NCBI GenBank assembly: GCA_022266195.1
Contig: WHVY01000003.1
Location: forward strand, 8,990,001 to 9,054,000
Direction of reading: 5' to 3'
DNA: 64,000 nucleotides
Source: Tetranychus cinnabarinus
Taxonomy: Eukaryota; Arthropoda; Arachnida; Trombidiformes; Tetranychidae
Each line of letters opens with the position of its first letter. Position 1 is the stretch's first letter. Position numbers and translations under genes: made by a program. This document shows, one piece after another, positions 13,001 to 21,534 of the stretch. The notes below the pieces were generated by a model. It was not told the DNA's origin. It saw only the letters and a list, made by a program, of their open reading frames with translations, and searched no databases.

Positions 13001-14192
13001 GTGAATTATTTACAAATTTAAAAGTAGGTTGATATTATTAATCCAATTTCTTTTTGCATCTTTAATTAAATATTTAATTTTCTTATTTATTTTATTAACA
13101 AAGGTTGTTGAATTGTCTTCTAGTATCTACAACAAAGTAGAAGATGCTATTGGATTAGTTAAAAACCAAAAAAATCTGAAAGGATTAATCAATTCTTTTG
13201 ATGAACCAATTGAAAAATATTGTGATGAACCCGAAATGCTTTCCGTCTATGATTTCAATCCAAACATTTTACGAAAATGTTCCAGCTTAAAGCAATTGGA
13301 CATTTTGTGTTATAGTCTAGAGGCTTTGACAAGAGATGCTCATTATTTGCCAAACCTTGAAAGACTAAAGATTCAATTTCATGGTAATTATGGAAATATT
13401 TTGCCCAGAAATGTTCATTTATGAAAATCTATCGTTCAGTTACAAAAAATCGTTATGATGGTCCAGTATTGGAAAAGCTCAAAATACTTGAATTGTCTTA
13501 CGAATGCTGGGAACGAAAAATTTTTTATGGTTTCCAGTTGATGGATTCATGTCCTAATTTACAAAGTGCACATATTAACATAGACACTGATTCTTGGTTT
13601 TTAGATGAAACAATGAAACACAAAAGTTTACAAGATTTAGTTATACAATATGTAAGTATTATTCAGATTTGAAATGTAATTGCTTTTTGGAATATATGAA
13701 TTTCTTGAGAATAAAATCAACAAGGTTAGGTTAGGCCAACATGGAAAGGATCATCTGTTCAAAATTTTTCCATGTAAACTAATTGATTTTATATTATATT
13801 TACAGTATGGATACGATAATTATAGCTGGAATATATATAAAAGATTGCTTATTAAATACCCGAATCTCAAACATCTTGCGTTGAGATTTGGGAATATTAA
13901 AGATGAACATATCGAGCAATTGGTTCACATTTTACCCAATTTAGTGCTATTGGACGTTAAAGGGTGTAACAGAGTTACTCAAGAAGCTGCCGATTATGTT
14001 AAAGATTATTGTAAAAGAAATGGACGATCAATCAAATTTTACTTCAATGGAAATTATAATGAAATCGAATCAGATTGGCCTCAATTATCCACTAAACACG
14101 AAAAAATTAGTCGAGGCTTTGATTTCATGAAACATTGCTTTCGCAAAGACTTTAACTACCTCTCACATTTTTTGATTCCAATTAATTATTGA
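4026..14192 (+). CDS. F-box/LRR protein, array copy 1 (intron 1 invaded by transposons)
   Basis: Exons 4026-4113, 12798-12857, 12932-13023, 13104-13383, 13440-13651 and 13806-14192 join in frame to 372 codons plus stop. Exons 1-2 encode an F-box (LINEIPDDCLLAIFDY at residues 2-17, then VCVKW), the Skp1-binding part of SCF ubiquitin ligase receptors. Exons 4-6 encode leucine-rich repeats of FBXL type (PNLERLKIQ; PNLKHLALRF; LPNLVLLDV), expected to bind substrate. Exon phases are 1,1,0,1,0 and recur in every other copy, which fixed the borders. The 56-nt intron 4 explains an apparent stop/ATG overlap at 13421-13424. Intron 1 is 8.7 kb because it carries a THAP transposase piece and a copia element; all six exons remain open. 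Whether so long an intron is still spliced is unknown. Confidence 0.85.
4627..6255 (+). CDS. THAP-domain, P-element-like transposase, 3'-truncated
   Basis: A 542-codon frame. Residues about 21-110 form a THAP zinc finger of C2CH type (C25, C30, C76, H79; conserved W53 and the GAIPKRIPF box), a DNA-binding domain. Residues about 113-140 look like a coiled coil (VSLRAKVKRLENQLLKL). Then comes an RNase-H-like transposase core as in P element and THAP9: D254 in SFDETDIKPG, D345 in VCDGDGKN, and FDVPHILK (D378, H381). THAP domains usually start at residue 1; here the domain starts right after a good splice acceptor (4687), so the first 20 residues are probably intron and an upstream exon or split ATG is likely. 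The last 12 codons are copia LTR sequence: the real frame is cut at 6220. Family members are commonly several hundred residues longer, so this is a dead fragment. Confidence 0.8.
   Translation: MGTIFIINHYITIKLTLLLTVVKRCVIIGCKTSTNDKVGLFHFPTKVELRERWLDSIRNGLPREFDSNNLKSKLVCGCHFPASSIYQAGNMRKLVNGAIPKRIPFRIVERAKVTKANELVSLRAKVKRLENQLLKLRTDPDPSFIFTHRSKLKKYMDEDSYTLFDSCVLNFTKRPHGRRHSYQTKKLANKIYHQSKQAFRMIQPIFALPSFRTIDRFSSDDFSVTGISKDTELTLRRHATRLAESDKYCVISFDETDIKPGFTYLPRRDVVCGYVDMGKHGRLAREAKGTLVFGLRGINERWKQVICYYFVAKTGFTAIHLKRIFEDILGTVFNAGYNVVASVCDGDGKNRSLCSALNVDPNNSQLQFEGKIIHFLFDVPHILKLIRNHCMTKKVFVKIGEHEGTFEWNDVLMHLEPMVSSNGILKQCYKLTKKHLNPVGYEKMKVRYATQMFSHTVGTSFIFAAEILKVRPEKNLLIGHLFKSLDKLFDILNSSSLSQQRGKPWKTALRKDDDNTDYLKYFLELIENKYSAKDLFRLFRMI
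6221..6721 (+). repeat. Partial 5' LTR (last 501 bp)
   Basis: Base-for-base match to 11954-12454 with no indel seen. Ends ACCAACA directly before the primer-binding site. The first part of the LTR, including the TG end, is absent; the left edge abuts THAP transposase codons. Confidence 0.88.
6722..6736 (+). other. Primer-binding site complementary to initiator tRNA-Met anticodon arm
   Basis: GGTTATGGGCCCAGC is the reverse complement of the anticodon stem-loop of the arthropod initiator methionine tRNA, not of a tRNA 3' end. This is the half-tRNA priming known from Drosophila copia. It sits one base after the LTR end. Confidence 0.8.
6936..11180 (+). CDS. Copia gag-pol polyprotein, intact 1414 codons
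   Basis: A single frame without gag/pol shift. Gag-like region at residues 1-220 (LDELNYPLWKINVERI); zinc knuckle CX2CX4HX4C at 231-244; a long Asn-rich low-complexity stretch about 250-400; aspartic protease DTG at 416-418; GAG-pre-integrase segment with a zinc-binding WHERLAH and CESCLKGKF; integrase triad D618, D681, E717 with the usual 35-residue D-E spacing; reverse transcriptase with YVDD at about 1101-1104; RNase H with YADAD (about 1265) and STTEAEY. All hallmark residues are present, so the protein could be functional, although the element lacks an intact 5' LTR promoter. The Asn-rich tract also leaves a long open second frame (7603-7968), which is a composition shadow. Confidence 0.93.
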   Translation: MTEREFNIVKLDELNYPLWKINVERIAASKGGLDILLGKEPCPEPLPLEEGEVESREHAARTKQIDQWKRKDATIATIMTSSIPVSIVNLITACKTSAQMYSNILDYKEQRATQNVWHHKRKLSELKFTSSHTVLSYFNQLETITQQLFALGVKVDENELILKVLDDLPSDYEVFKESVECKIIEGVQIKLSVMKQNLLLVEKRINNKTKSGEALMVKSNVVNARPRIKICNECGGKGHIAKYCRKSANYRNNYGHKNNFNNNNYQRNGYNNNYNSNRNNFRFSNRFNNNNNYNKNFNNNHGNNNNNNTNSNSNFSNNNNSSNNRFASSNSYNRNNYSNRERNINQNYRGQNRNNNFANNIQPNQQNNFTSNSESDSNRNNENAPINNTSQNNSENFNFAYCHNSNAYNDLEWLMDTGASFHITGNINNFISLSDLNEPIELTIGNGSKVQAIAKGDVLVDSFNGEKWIRGKLTDVLFVPNFGRFNLFSWVQTMQKNYKLISSRFSSEIYDPETEQIITKIDTVGNSMWMRMRTVRNENNFIMLTNNFSLMDWHERLAHINVHKIIEMSRNKVLPPIKGDVNVNEFTCESCLKGKFARKPFKSKPKRDFNVGESFHCDLQGPMEVDSLSGSRFALVIKDECSSFRSLFFLKQKSDTFSSLETYIRFAEKCTGNQVKIMRSDNGGEFIDSRVKDLLNSKSIKHELSAPYCPQQNGLIERENRTITEAARTMLLGANLPKFLWPESMHTAAYILNIVPNKKINNVSSFELWYKKKPTYNHLHVFGCVVYGKLNASFCKKWDPKSKKYIFVGYTDTTSNFKVFDPTRNFVTVIRDAKFLDNQCDAQEAIDQVMNEQTNDFEEIVRYNREIETNENDKNNEAVEKENDNNEIEKENVAQIAHEIVHENDEPNTYNEAMNSVNRNQWYKAMLEELNSLKQNNVFELVDLPEDKSPIDCRWVFRIKRKIDGSIDRFKARLVARGYAQKSGIDYFETFSPVARYDSIRAILAITCQYKMFLVQFDVKTAFLYGKLEEDIYMNHPPGFESNPNKILKLKRGLYGLKQAPRQWNARINEFLLKLSFKQSIADNCVYSKSDGNNLIIVVIYVDDGLISSTSESELINFSNALKTEFEIKIHSPEIFVGMEIIQSPDRSKISIKQSYYIKELLKRFNMFDCKPVSTPGDTNIKLLPSETESDPKIPYQEAVGALLYLSIISRPDITFQINKASQFNVKHNEEHWKAIKRVFRYLKGTVNVGISYCYSPDNFDLIGYADADYAAEVVTRKSTSGFVVTLAKSPISWCSRLQRSVAQSTTEAEYVSIAECMKDVLWYIQLFKDLSINITLPIKIMNDNQGAILLTRNNVFHQRTKHIDIRFHAIRDYQEQGFIKIYFISTKDQPADMLTKSLCSPSFNHCKQLLNIS
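11181..11409 (+). other. Copia 3' untranslated region and polypurine tract
   Basis: Non-coding stretch ending in the purine tract GAAGCAAGGGAAGG (11396-11409) directly before the TG of the 3' LTR. This is the expected plus-strand primer. Confidence 0.7.
11410..12454 (+). repeat. Full 3' LTR, 1045 bp
   Basis: Begins TGTTGG right after the polypurine tract and ends CCAACA, a perfect 6-bp terminal inverted repeat. Positions 11945-11985 hold an imperfect palindrome (ATCATTCGAAAGA ... TCTTTCGAATGAT), close to where the 5' LTR copy is broken. Confidence 0.85.
12455..12797 (+). other. Unassigned filler, then the end of F-box intron 1
   Basis: 12455-12686 resembles neither LTR nor other F-box introns; no coding signal. 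From about 12687 the sequence matches the 3' end of intron 1 in other copies, ending in the acceptor before 12798. Confidence 0.5.
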
Positions 14193-14763
14193 AAAGTACT
14201 TATTGAATATTATCTATTTTCTAACCTAAAGAAATGTCTTTGTGGTCGAATGATTAGAACTTTAGATCCTATGATAACTTTCATCGAAGTTTCAAAAATA
14301 ATGATGATAGGTGAAAGATAAATGATTGTTGCTATTTCTAAATAAAATAAACATTTATTTTACTTTGGAGATAGATTAGTCTGAAAAGTCTGACTGAATT
14401 TGTTCAATTAAAAATGTTTATGGTTCAAGATATTGCAATAAAATTTTAAAGTGAAAATGATTAGACTAAAAATTGAATAAAGGCAACAATTTTCAGTGCA
14501 TTAGTAATCAGGGTTAAGTTGACAAAATCGGAGATTTTTAAGAATCTGGAGTGAAATTGAATCCATAAAATTAAAATCTCAATTTTTGTAATGTAGCATT
14601 CAATCTACTGCTGACATCTAGTATGGAGACTACAGAGGAAAACAATATCTTATGATACATTCTGACCAATTCTCGTGCTTAACCACCAAATCTCTTACCA
14701 TTTTACCGTCTCAAAGAAAACTGTAGTTTTAGCCATTTTATTATTAATATTTTAATATTAAAA
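14193..14763 (+). other. 3' flank of copy 1 and 5' flank of copy 2
   Basis: Carries the shared 3' flank (AACCTAAAGAAATGTC), a poly(A) signal AATAAAATAAACATTT at 14341, then the class A block at 14601. No other gene seen. Confidence 0.55.
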
Positions 14764-17395
14764 ATGTTGATCAACGAAATTCCCGATGATTGTTTGCTCG
14801 CCATCTTTGACTATCTGAACAACCTGGATGATTTAATAAACTGCTATAAAGGTAAGCACCAATCATGTTTTTTGTAACATAAAATTCATCTTTTTCCCTT
14901 GTAAGAAGTTTATGCTCACAAATTTTAAACCCAAATATCTTAGGAACCACGCATTTTACAGAAAAAGTGTAATACCAGATTTCATCCCTCAACTAGCTCT
15001 CTCGAGTAGAGGTGTTCCGATATATCAATATACTCGATAAAAATCGATATTTACGCCTCGATAATTTTTGATATTTCGTATGATATATCGATAAATATTC
15101 GAAATAAAACGGTGAAGTTTTTGGTCATTTCTCAGGTCAAAAAGTTTGATGTATCGTTATTTTCAGTCTTTATTACATTCATTTCAATTTTCGAAGTAGT
15201 TTATTTGATACTTTTAACTTACTACTTAGCCTGTTGATGCATATAAAAAACTTATACAGTCACACCTGACCTAACTTATCTCTTATTTCACTCAAGTTGC
15301 GTCATTTTCGCACAATATTCTATTATTTTATCGATAATTATCGATATATGAATATTCAAATAAAATCGATATCAAAGCAAACGATATGATATTTATCGAT
15401 ATGGTGCAAAACTCATATCGAACACCTCTACTCTCGAGTTACCCCCCTCCCATCTCAATCCATTCCGGGTCTCTCAAATAGTTCCCTTGTCAGACTAAAT
15501 CAAAAAAACATTTTGAGTTTACCAGGAGCAGATTTCACTGTCTCCTATTCGGTTTGTGTGGATTCAAAAAGTTGTTTCAATTGTAAAGTTCAGTTCAATT
15601 AAATTCAATGACTTCTTTCAAAGATTAAGATACATTTTCAATTTGACGAGAGTCAATTTTCGTGACACACACCCATTCAGTGATGATTGCAATTTTTCGA
15701 GTCAACCTGATCGAGGATTTGACCAGAAAGGACCAGAGATAGTTTCGCATCAGTTAACCAGCTTCAGGCTCTTAGTATTAAAAATAATTAATTTAAAAGT
15801 TTCATCTGAATAAACCTTTTTTTTGTCATCTTGTGATTATTGCATGAACCAACCATCTGGCTGTTTAGGCGCCGCATTTAAATAATTTACACAGAGATTA
15901 AGCCATGTTGTGTTGTTTTGAAAGTAACTGAAGAACGATTGAGAAGATGTAAATTTATAAAAAGAGCTCAATTTTATTACAGTGTGCGTTAAATGGAGCA
16001 ATTTAATTGCTAAGCGGACTAAAAAAGTTAAATATTTGCTTGGTAAGATTCAAGTTTTATCAATGTTTCATGCTCATTGTGATATTAATCTTAGAAATTT
16101 ATATTTCAGATAATCTTGACTATTCATCTTATGCTGTTTATTATACATATCAAATATCACGTTCGATTGAATTAACCTGTCTGAGCAAATTATTCACAAA
16201 TTTAACAGTAAGTTTATATTATTAATCAAATTTCTTTTTTGCATCTTTAATTAAATATTTGATTTTCTTATCCACCTTATTAATTTAGATCGCTGGTTTG
16301 TCTCCTGAATTAAATACTAAAGTAGAAGATGTTATTGAATTTGTTAGAAGCCAAAAATCTTTGAAAGGGTTAATTAATGATTTTGATGTACCAATAGAAA
16401 AATATTGTGATAAACTTGAAATGTTATCTGTCGAATATTTCAATCCAAACAATTTACAAAATAGTTCCAGCATAAAGCAATTGGTCATTCGGAATTATAG
16501 TCTAGAGGCTTTGAAAAGAGATGTCCATTATTTGCCAAACCTTGAAAGACTAAAGATTCAAATTAAAGGTAATTATGAAAATATTTTGCCCAGAAATGTT
16601 CGCTTATGAAAATGTTTAGATGTTTAAAATGTTCGCTTATGTTTAGTTCCAGACAATCCCTACGATGGTCCCGTATTGGAAAAGCTCAAAATACTTGAGT
16701 ATTATTATCAATACCCTAGAAATTTTTTTTATGGTTTCAAGTTGATGGATTCATGTCCAAATTTACAAAGTGCACATTTCCTCATGAATGATACTTGGGT
16801 TTTTGATGAAACATTGAAACACAAATGTTTACAAGATTTAGTTATACAATATGTAAGTATTATTCAGATTTGAAATGTAATGACTTTTTGAAATATACTT
16901 GTACATTGCAGATTAAAATCAATAAGGTTAGGTTACGTCTTCATGAAAAAGGTCATCTGTTCAAAATTTCTCCACATAAACTAATTGATTTTATATTTAC
17001 AGTATGGATGGTATGACGAAAATGATAACTGGAATAATTTAAAAAGATTGCTTATGAAATATCCCAATCTCAAACATCTTGCGTTGAGGGACACTCGGAA
17101 TATAATAGATGAAAATATCGAGGAATTGGTTCTTATTTTACCCAATTTAGTGCTATTGGATGTTAGTGGGTGTAAGGGGGTCACTCAAAGAGCTGCTGAT
17201 TATGTTAAAGATTATTGTAAAAGAAATGGACGATCAATCAAATTTTACTTCAATGGGAATCGCGAGAAAATCCAATCAGATTGGCCGCAGTTATCCAGTG
17301 AATACGAAGTAAGTCGAGGCTTCGATTTCATGAAACATTGCTTTTTCAGAGACCATTTTTTCCTTTCTAATTTTTTGATTCCAATTGATTATTGA
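14764..17395 (+). CDS. F-box/LRR protein, array copy 2
   Basis: Exons 14764-14851, 15983-16042, 16110-16207, 16289-16568, 16647-16852 and 17003-17395 give 374 codons plus stop. F-box in exons 1-2; LRRs from exon 4 on (IAGLSPEL at the start of exon 4; RLLMKYPNLKHLALR early in exon 6). Intron 4 here is 78 nt and uses a TTTAG acceptor at 16646 in place of the usual CGTTCAG, and the short frame that follows intron 4 in other copies is absent; this is good evidence that intron 4 is a true intron. Exon 3 is two codons longer than usual. Intron 1 (1.1 kb) holds a hAT-like element. Exon 6 is FBXL-like to the C-terminal FLIPIDY. Confidence 0.85.
15007..15430. mobile_element. Non-autonomous hAT-type element (424 bp) in intron 1 of copy 2
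   Basis: Terminal inverted repeats TAGAGGTGTTC...GAACACCTCTA, with a perfect 8-bp target duplication CTCTCGAG at 14999-15006 and 15431-15438. The 8-bp duplication and the end sequence fit hAT. The interior is rich in ATATCGATA motifs arranged as inverted pairs and has no transposase frame. Confidence 0.85.
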
Positions 17396-18095
17396 ACAGT
17401 ACTTATCTGTTGATCTTGTTGATTGTTGATATCACATTGTATATTTTTTTATTTTTTACCTCGAAAGCCAATTCAAAAAGTTTTATTATCTTTATTATTC
17501 ATTTACTTTATTCCGCGATCTGTTTTTCTAGTGAATATTATCTATTGGCTAACCTAAAGAAATTTCTTTGTGGTCAAAGGATTTTAACTTTAGATTCGTA
17601 GATAACTTTCATCGACGTTTCAAAAATAATGATGATTGTAGCTATTTCTAAATAAACGCTTGAAAATTTATTTAACTTCTTTGGAGATAGATTGGTCTGA
17701 AAAGTCTGACTGAATTTGTTTGATTAAAAATGTTTATGATTCAAGATATTGCAATGAAATTTTAAGGTGAAACATGATTAGACTAAAAAGTGAACATAGG
17801 CAACAATTTCAATACACTAGTATCCAGGTTAAGTTGACAAAACTGGAGATTTTTAAAAATCTGAACTGAAATTGAATCCTTAAAATTAGAATCTCAATTT
17901 TTGAAATGCAATTAAGAATGTATCTCAATCTACTGCTGACATCTATGGAAACTACAGGCAAAAGCAATTTCTAATGATACATTCTGGTCAAACCTAGTGA
18001 TTCACCGTTGAATCTTTTGCTATTTCTGCTACAATCACTAGACTCAAGGAAAACTGTAGGTTTAAACATTTCATTATTAATGTTTCAATATCAAA
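17396..18095 (+). other. Flanks between copies 2 and 3
   Basis: Shared 3' flank with AATAAA at about 17651, then the class A block at 17926. Nothing else recognised. Confidence 0.5.
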
Positions 18096-20251
18096 ATGTT
18101 GATCAACGAAATTCCCGATGATTGTTTGCTCGCCATCTTTGATTATATTAACAACTTGGATGATTTAATAAACTGCTATAAAGGTAAGTACCAATCATGT
18201 TTCTGTGTCATAAAATTCATCCATTTCCCTAGAAAGAAGTTTCATGATCAGACCAAATCGAAAAAACATTTGAAGTTTATAAGGAGCAGATTTAATTGTA
18301 TCATAACCGGTTTGTGAGAAACCATCAAAAGTTGTTTCAATTGTTAAGTGAAGTTAAATCAAAGAGTTATACTCTCTGAGTTGAATTAAATTCAATGTTT
18401 TCTTTAAAAAAAATACATTTTCAATTTAACGAGAGCCAATTTTTCGTGACAGAAACCCATTCAGTGATTATTGCCATTTTTGGTCAATCCTGAGGGACGA
18501 TTTGCTGAATTGACCAGACAAATTATGAGTCAACAAGCTTCGGCTGTTGAGGTTTCAAAATAATAATTCATAATAAAGTTTCATCTTGTGATTATTGCCT
18601 GACTAAACCATCTGACTGATTAGGCGCAGTATTTGAATATTTTACAGATGTTAAGTCTAGTGTTATATTGTTCCGAACCGAGAACAATATCGTTGTATTA
18701 TTTTTGTTCTCAAAAATTTGCAACAAAAATAAGAAACAAGAACAGTACAAAATGTTGTTCCATTCTTAACTCATTCATCTAACATGAAAAGAGTTTGGTT
18801 TTGAAAGTATTATTACTTAATTTAGTAAAATTTTATTACAGTGTGCGTTAAATGGAGCTATTTGATTGCCAAGCGGACTAAAAAAGTTAAATATTTGATA
18901 TGTAAGATTCAAGTTTTATTAATGCTTCATGCTCATTGTGATCGATCTCTTAATCACAGAAATTTATAATTGCAGATGATCCTGGCTCTTTATCTGATGC
19001 TGTTTATTATAAAGACCAATGTTTGATTGATTCAACCTGTCTGAGTAAATTATTTACAAATTTAAAAGTAGGTTGATATTATTAATCCAATTTCCTTTTG
19101 CATTTTTAATCAAAAATTCAATTTTCTTATTTATTTTATTAACACAGGTTGTTGAATTATCTTCTAGATTACATCACAAAGAAGAAGATGCTATTGAATT
19201 TGTTAAAAAACAGAAATCTTTGAGAGGATTAATCAATCCTTTTGATGGACCAATTGAAAAATATTGTGATAAACTCGAAATGCTTTCTGTCAATCATTTC
19301 AATCCAGACAATTTACAAAATGGTTCTAGCATGAAACAATTGAATGTTTCGAATTATAGTCTAAAAGCTTTGGAAAGAGATGCCCATTATTTGCCAAACC
19401 TTGAAAAACTAACGATTCAAATTACTGGTAATTATGAAATATTTTAAGTAATATTTTGGTCAGAGATGTTCATTCATGAAATCTATCCTTCAGGTGTAGA
19501 CAATCCCTACGATGGTCCCGTATTGGAAAAGCTCAAAATACTTGAGTTTTATCACTGTTACGATTGCTTCCCTGCAGAACAATTTTTCTATGGTTTCCAG
19601 TTGATGGATTTATGTCCAAATTTACAAAGTGCACATATATGCATCGATATCACTTATTGGTTTTTTGATGCAACATTGAAACACAAATGTTTGCAAGACT
19701 TAGTTATACAATTTGTAAGTATATTACAGTAAGAAAAATACAAATTTATTCAGATACATTTCAGAATAAAATCAACAAGATTAGTGCACGTCAACATAGA
19801 AAGGCTCATCTGGGTAAAAGCTTTCCGTGTAAACTAATTGATTTTTTATTTATAGGATGGATATGCTGAAGCTAATGATACCTGGAATAAATGGAAAAGA
19901 TTGCTTATGAAATATCCGAATCTCAAACATCTTGCGTTAAGGAGTGTTTTGGATATAACAGATGAACACATCGATGAATTGGTTCACATTTTACCCAATT
20001 TAGTGTTATTAGATGTTATCGGGCTTGATGGAGTCACTCAAAGAGCTGCTGATTATGTTCAAGATTATTGTAAAAGAAATGGACGATTAATCAAATTTTA
20101 CTACAATGGGAATGAACATGAGATCAAATCAGATTGGCCTCAGTTATCCTTTAAACACGAAACAATTAGTCGAGGCTTTGATTTCATGAAACATTGCTTT
20201 CGCAAAGACTTTTGGTCCCTTTCAGATTTTTTGATTCCAATTGATTATTGA
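18096..20251 (+). CDS. F-box/LRR protein, array copy 3
   Basis: Exons 18096-18183, 18842-18901, 18976-19067, 19148-19427, 19494-19714 and 19856-20251 give 378 codons plus stop. F-box MLINEIPDDCLLAIFDYINN, then VCVKWSYLIAKRTKK in exon 2. Exons 2, 3 and the first half of exon 4 are nearly identical to copy 4, while the second half of exon 4 and exon 5 (CFPAEQ) resemble copies 6 and 11, so the gene is mosaic. Exon 2 ends in T rather than G, changing a Gly/Asp codon to Tyr at the junction. Intron 4 is 66 nt. The microexon-like sequence of intron 5 (19765-19779) has lost its donor. An ATG4 fragment follows 120 bp after the stop. Confidence 0.85.
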
Positions 20252-20370
20252 AAAGTATTTATTAATATATTTTTTACCTCGGAAGCCCATTCGAAAAGTT
20301 TCAACTTAATCTTTATTATTCATTCACTTGTTTTTCTAGTGAATATTATCTATTGGCTAACCTAAAGAAA

Positions 20371-21031
20371 TGAGCAGATGCTGAACCTTCAGAGACTTCA
20401 AACATGGGATAATCAGTGTGTTTTGGAACTATCACCTCACAACTTGGATCCATCCGTTCAATTGATAATTTACGAGGAAAGTCACAGTGATATGAATCCA
20501 GGGGAAAATCAGTTTTGCTTGGATCAATTGCTTTCTGATCATTATGAGGGTCAAGGTAGATTAATTTATCTTCAGTTGTACCAACAAAATATAACGAGTG
20601 TCTAGGTCTACCACCAATTATACCTAAACATGACTTTAGACGAAAAAGTGATTTAATACAAGAGCCATAAATAGGGTTTAAGACTTCAGTTCCTAGTCGC
20701 ACAGGTACAATAATAATAACACTCTTCCATTTATCTCGACTGGGCTCACTGGGTAAGCTTGTCGGACGCTGAGAACGAGAAGGAAACTGATGATGATGGG
20801 AATTACTGGAGAATGAGGAAGATGAGTTGTTTACATAATCCATAGATGGATGGTTTCCTAAGTTAGGACTATTTGTGACACTGTTTCCTGCATCAGTCAA
20901 ATTTATAGTGGACATGGCTTTACCATAGAAAATTGGTTTAGTTGAGTGACGACGAGATGTTGTGGTTGGACCTCGCTCAACGTCGTTATGCTTCATCGAC
21001 CATATTCACGTGAAATACTATCAGCTAAAGC
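20371..21031 (-). pseudogene. ATG4: ATG4 fragment a (most of the large 3' exon, with deletions)
   Basis: Matches the large 3' exon of the real ATG4 at 62028-63072. It starts inside the C-terminal region (join at F-box flank 'CCTAAAGAAATG', ATG shared), lacks about 20 codons after RMDPSC, and lacks the segment between the position near 62830 and the exon start apart from short pieces. The Ser/Asn/His-rich insert and the DPH catalytic motif are still readable. It lies between copies 3 and 4 in the same relative orientation as the real gene, so it is a duplication scar, not a working gene. Confidence 0.9.
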
Positions 21032-21534
21032 CTGGATACTTTGTGTGTGAGTGTGCAAAAACAGTTAATCTGGTAAAAAATTGCTAAAAAAGCGTTTTGA
21101 TGAATAGAAAGATTAAAGGTAAAAATAGTTTTATAATGATTGATATTTTTATGCTGTTTCTAAATAAAATAAACATTTATTTGACTTCTTTGGAGATAGA
21201 TTGTAAATGTTTATTTGGAACAATAAAATTTCAAAGTAATACATGATTAGACTAAAAATTGAATAGAGGCAACTTTTTTCATTACACTAGTAATCAGGGT
21301 TAAGTTGACGAAACCGGAGATTTTTAAGAATCTGAAGTGAAATTGAATCCTTAAAATTAGAAGCTCAAATAAGAAATTATCTCAATCTACTGCTGACATC
21401 TATGGGAACTATTAATACTAATACATGGAAAAAATACAATGAAAGATTTAATCTTTTACCATTTTGGATACAATCACAGAGATTGAATCTCCAGACTCGT
21501 GGCAAAACTGTAGGTTTGAGCATTTTATTATAAA
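21032..21534 (+). other. Flank between ATG4 fragment a and copy 4
   Basis: Holds a short block (CTGGATACTTTGTGTGTGAG) also present beside ATG4 fragment b at 23817, then the standard F-box 5' flank with the class A block at 21383. Confidence 0.5.

Noticed and set aside
13421..13424. Stop/start overlap ATGA between the 'RNVHL' frame and the 'MKIYRS' frame, repeated in many copies; looked like programmed frameshifting or coupled reinitiation.
   Set aside because: A 56-nt GT...AG intron (for example 13384-13439) removes the overlap and joins the frames in the right phase in all copies. Copy 2 has another acceptor and no MKIYRS frame, which only the intron model explains.
20346..20996. 216-codon ATG4-like frame as a second ATG4 gene.
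   Set aside because: Lacks the catalytic Cys exon, has internal deletions, and ends in F-box flank.
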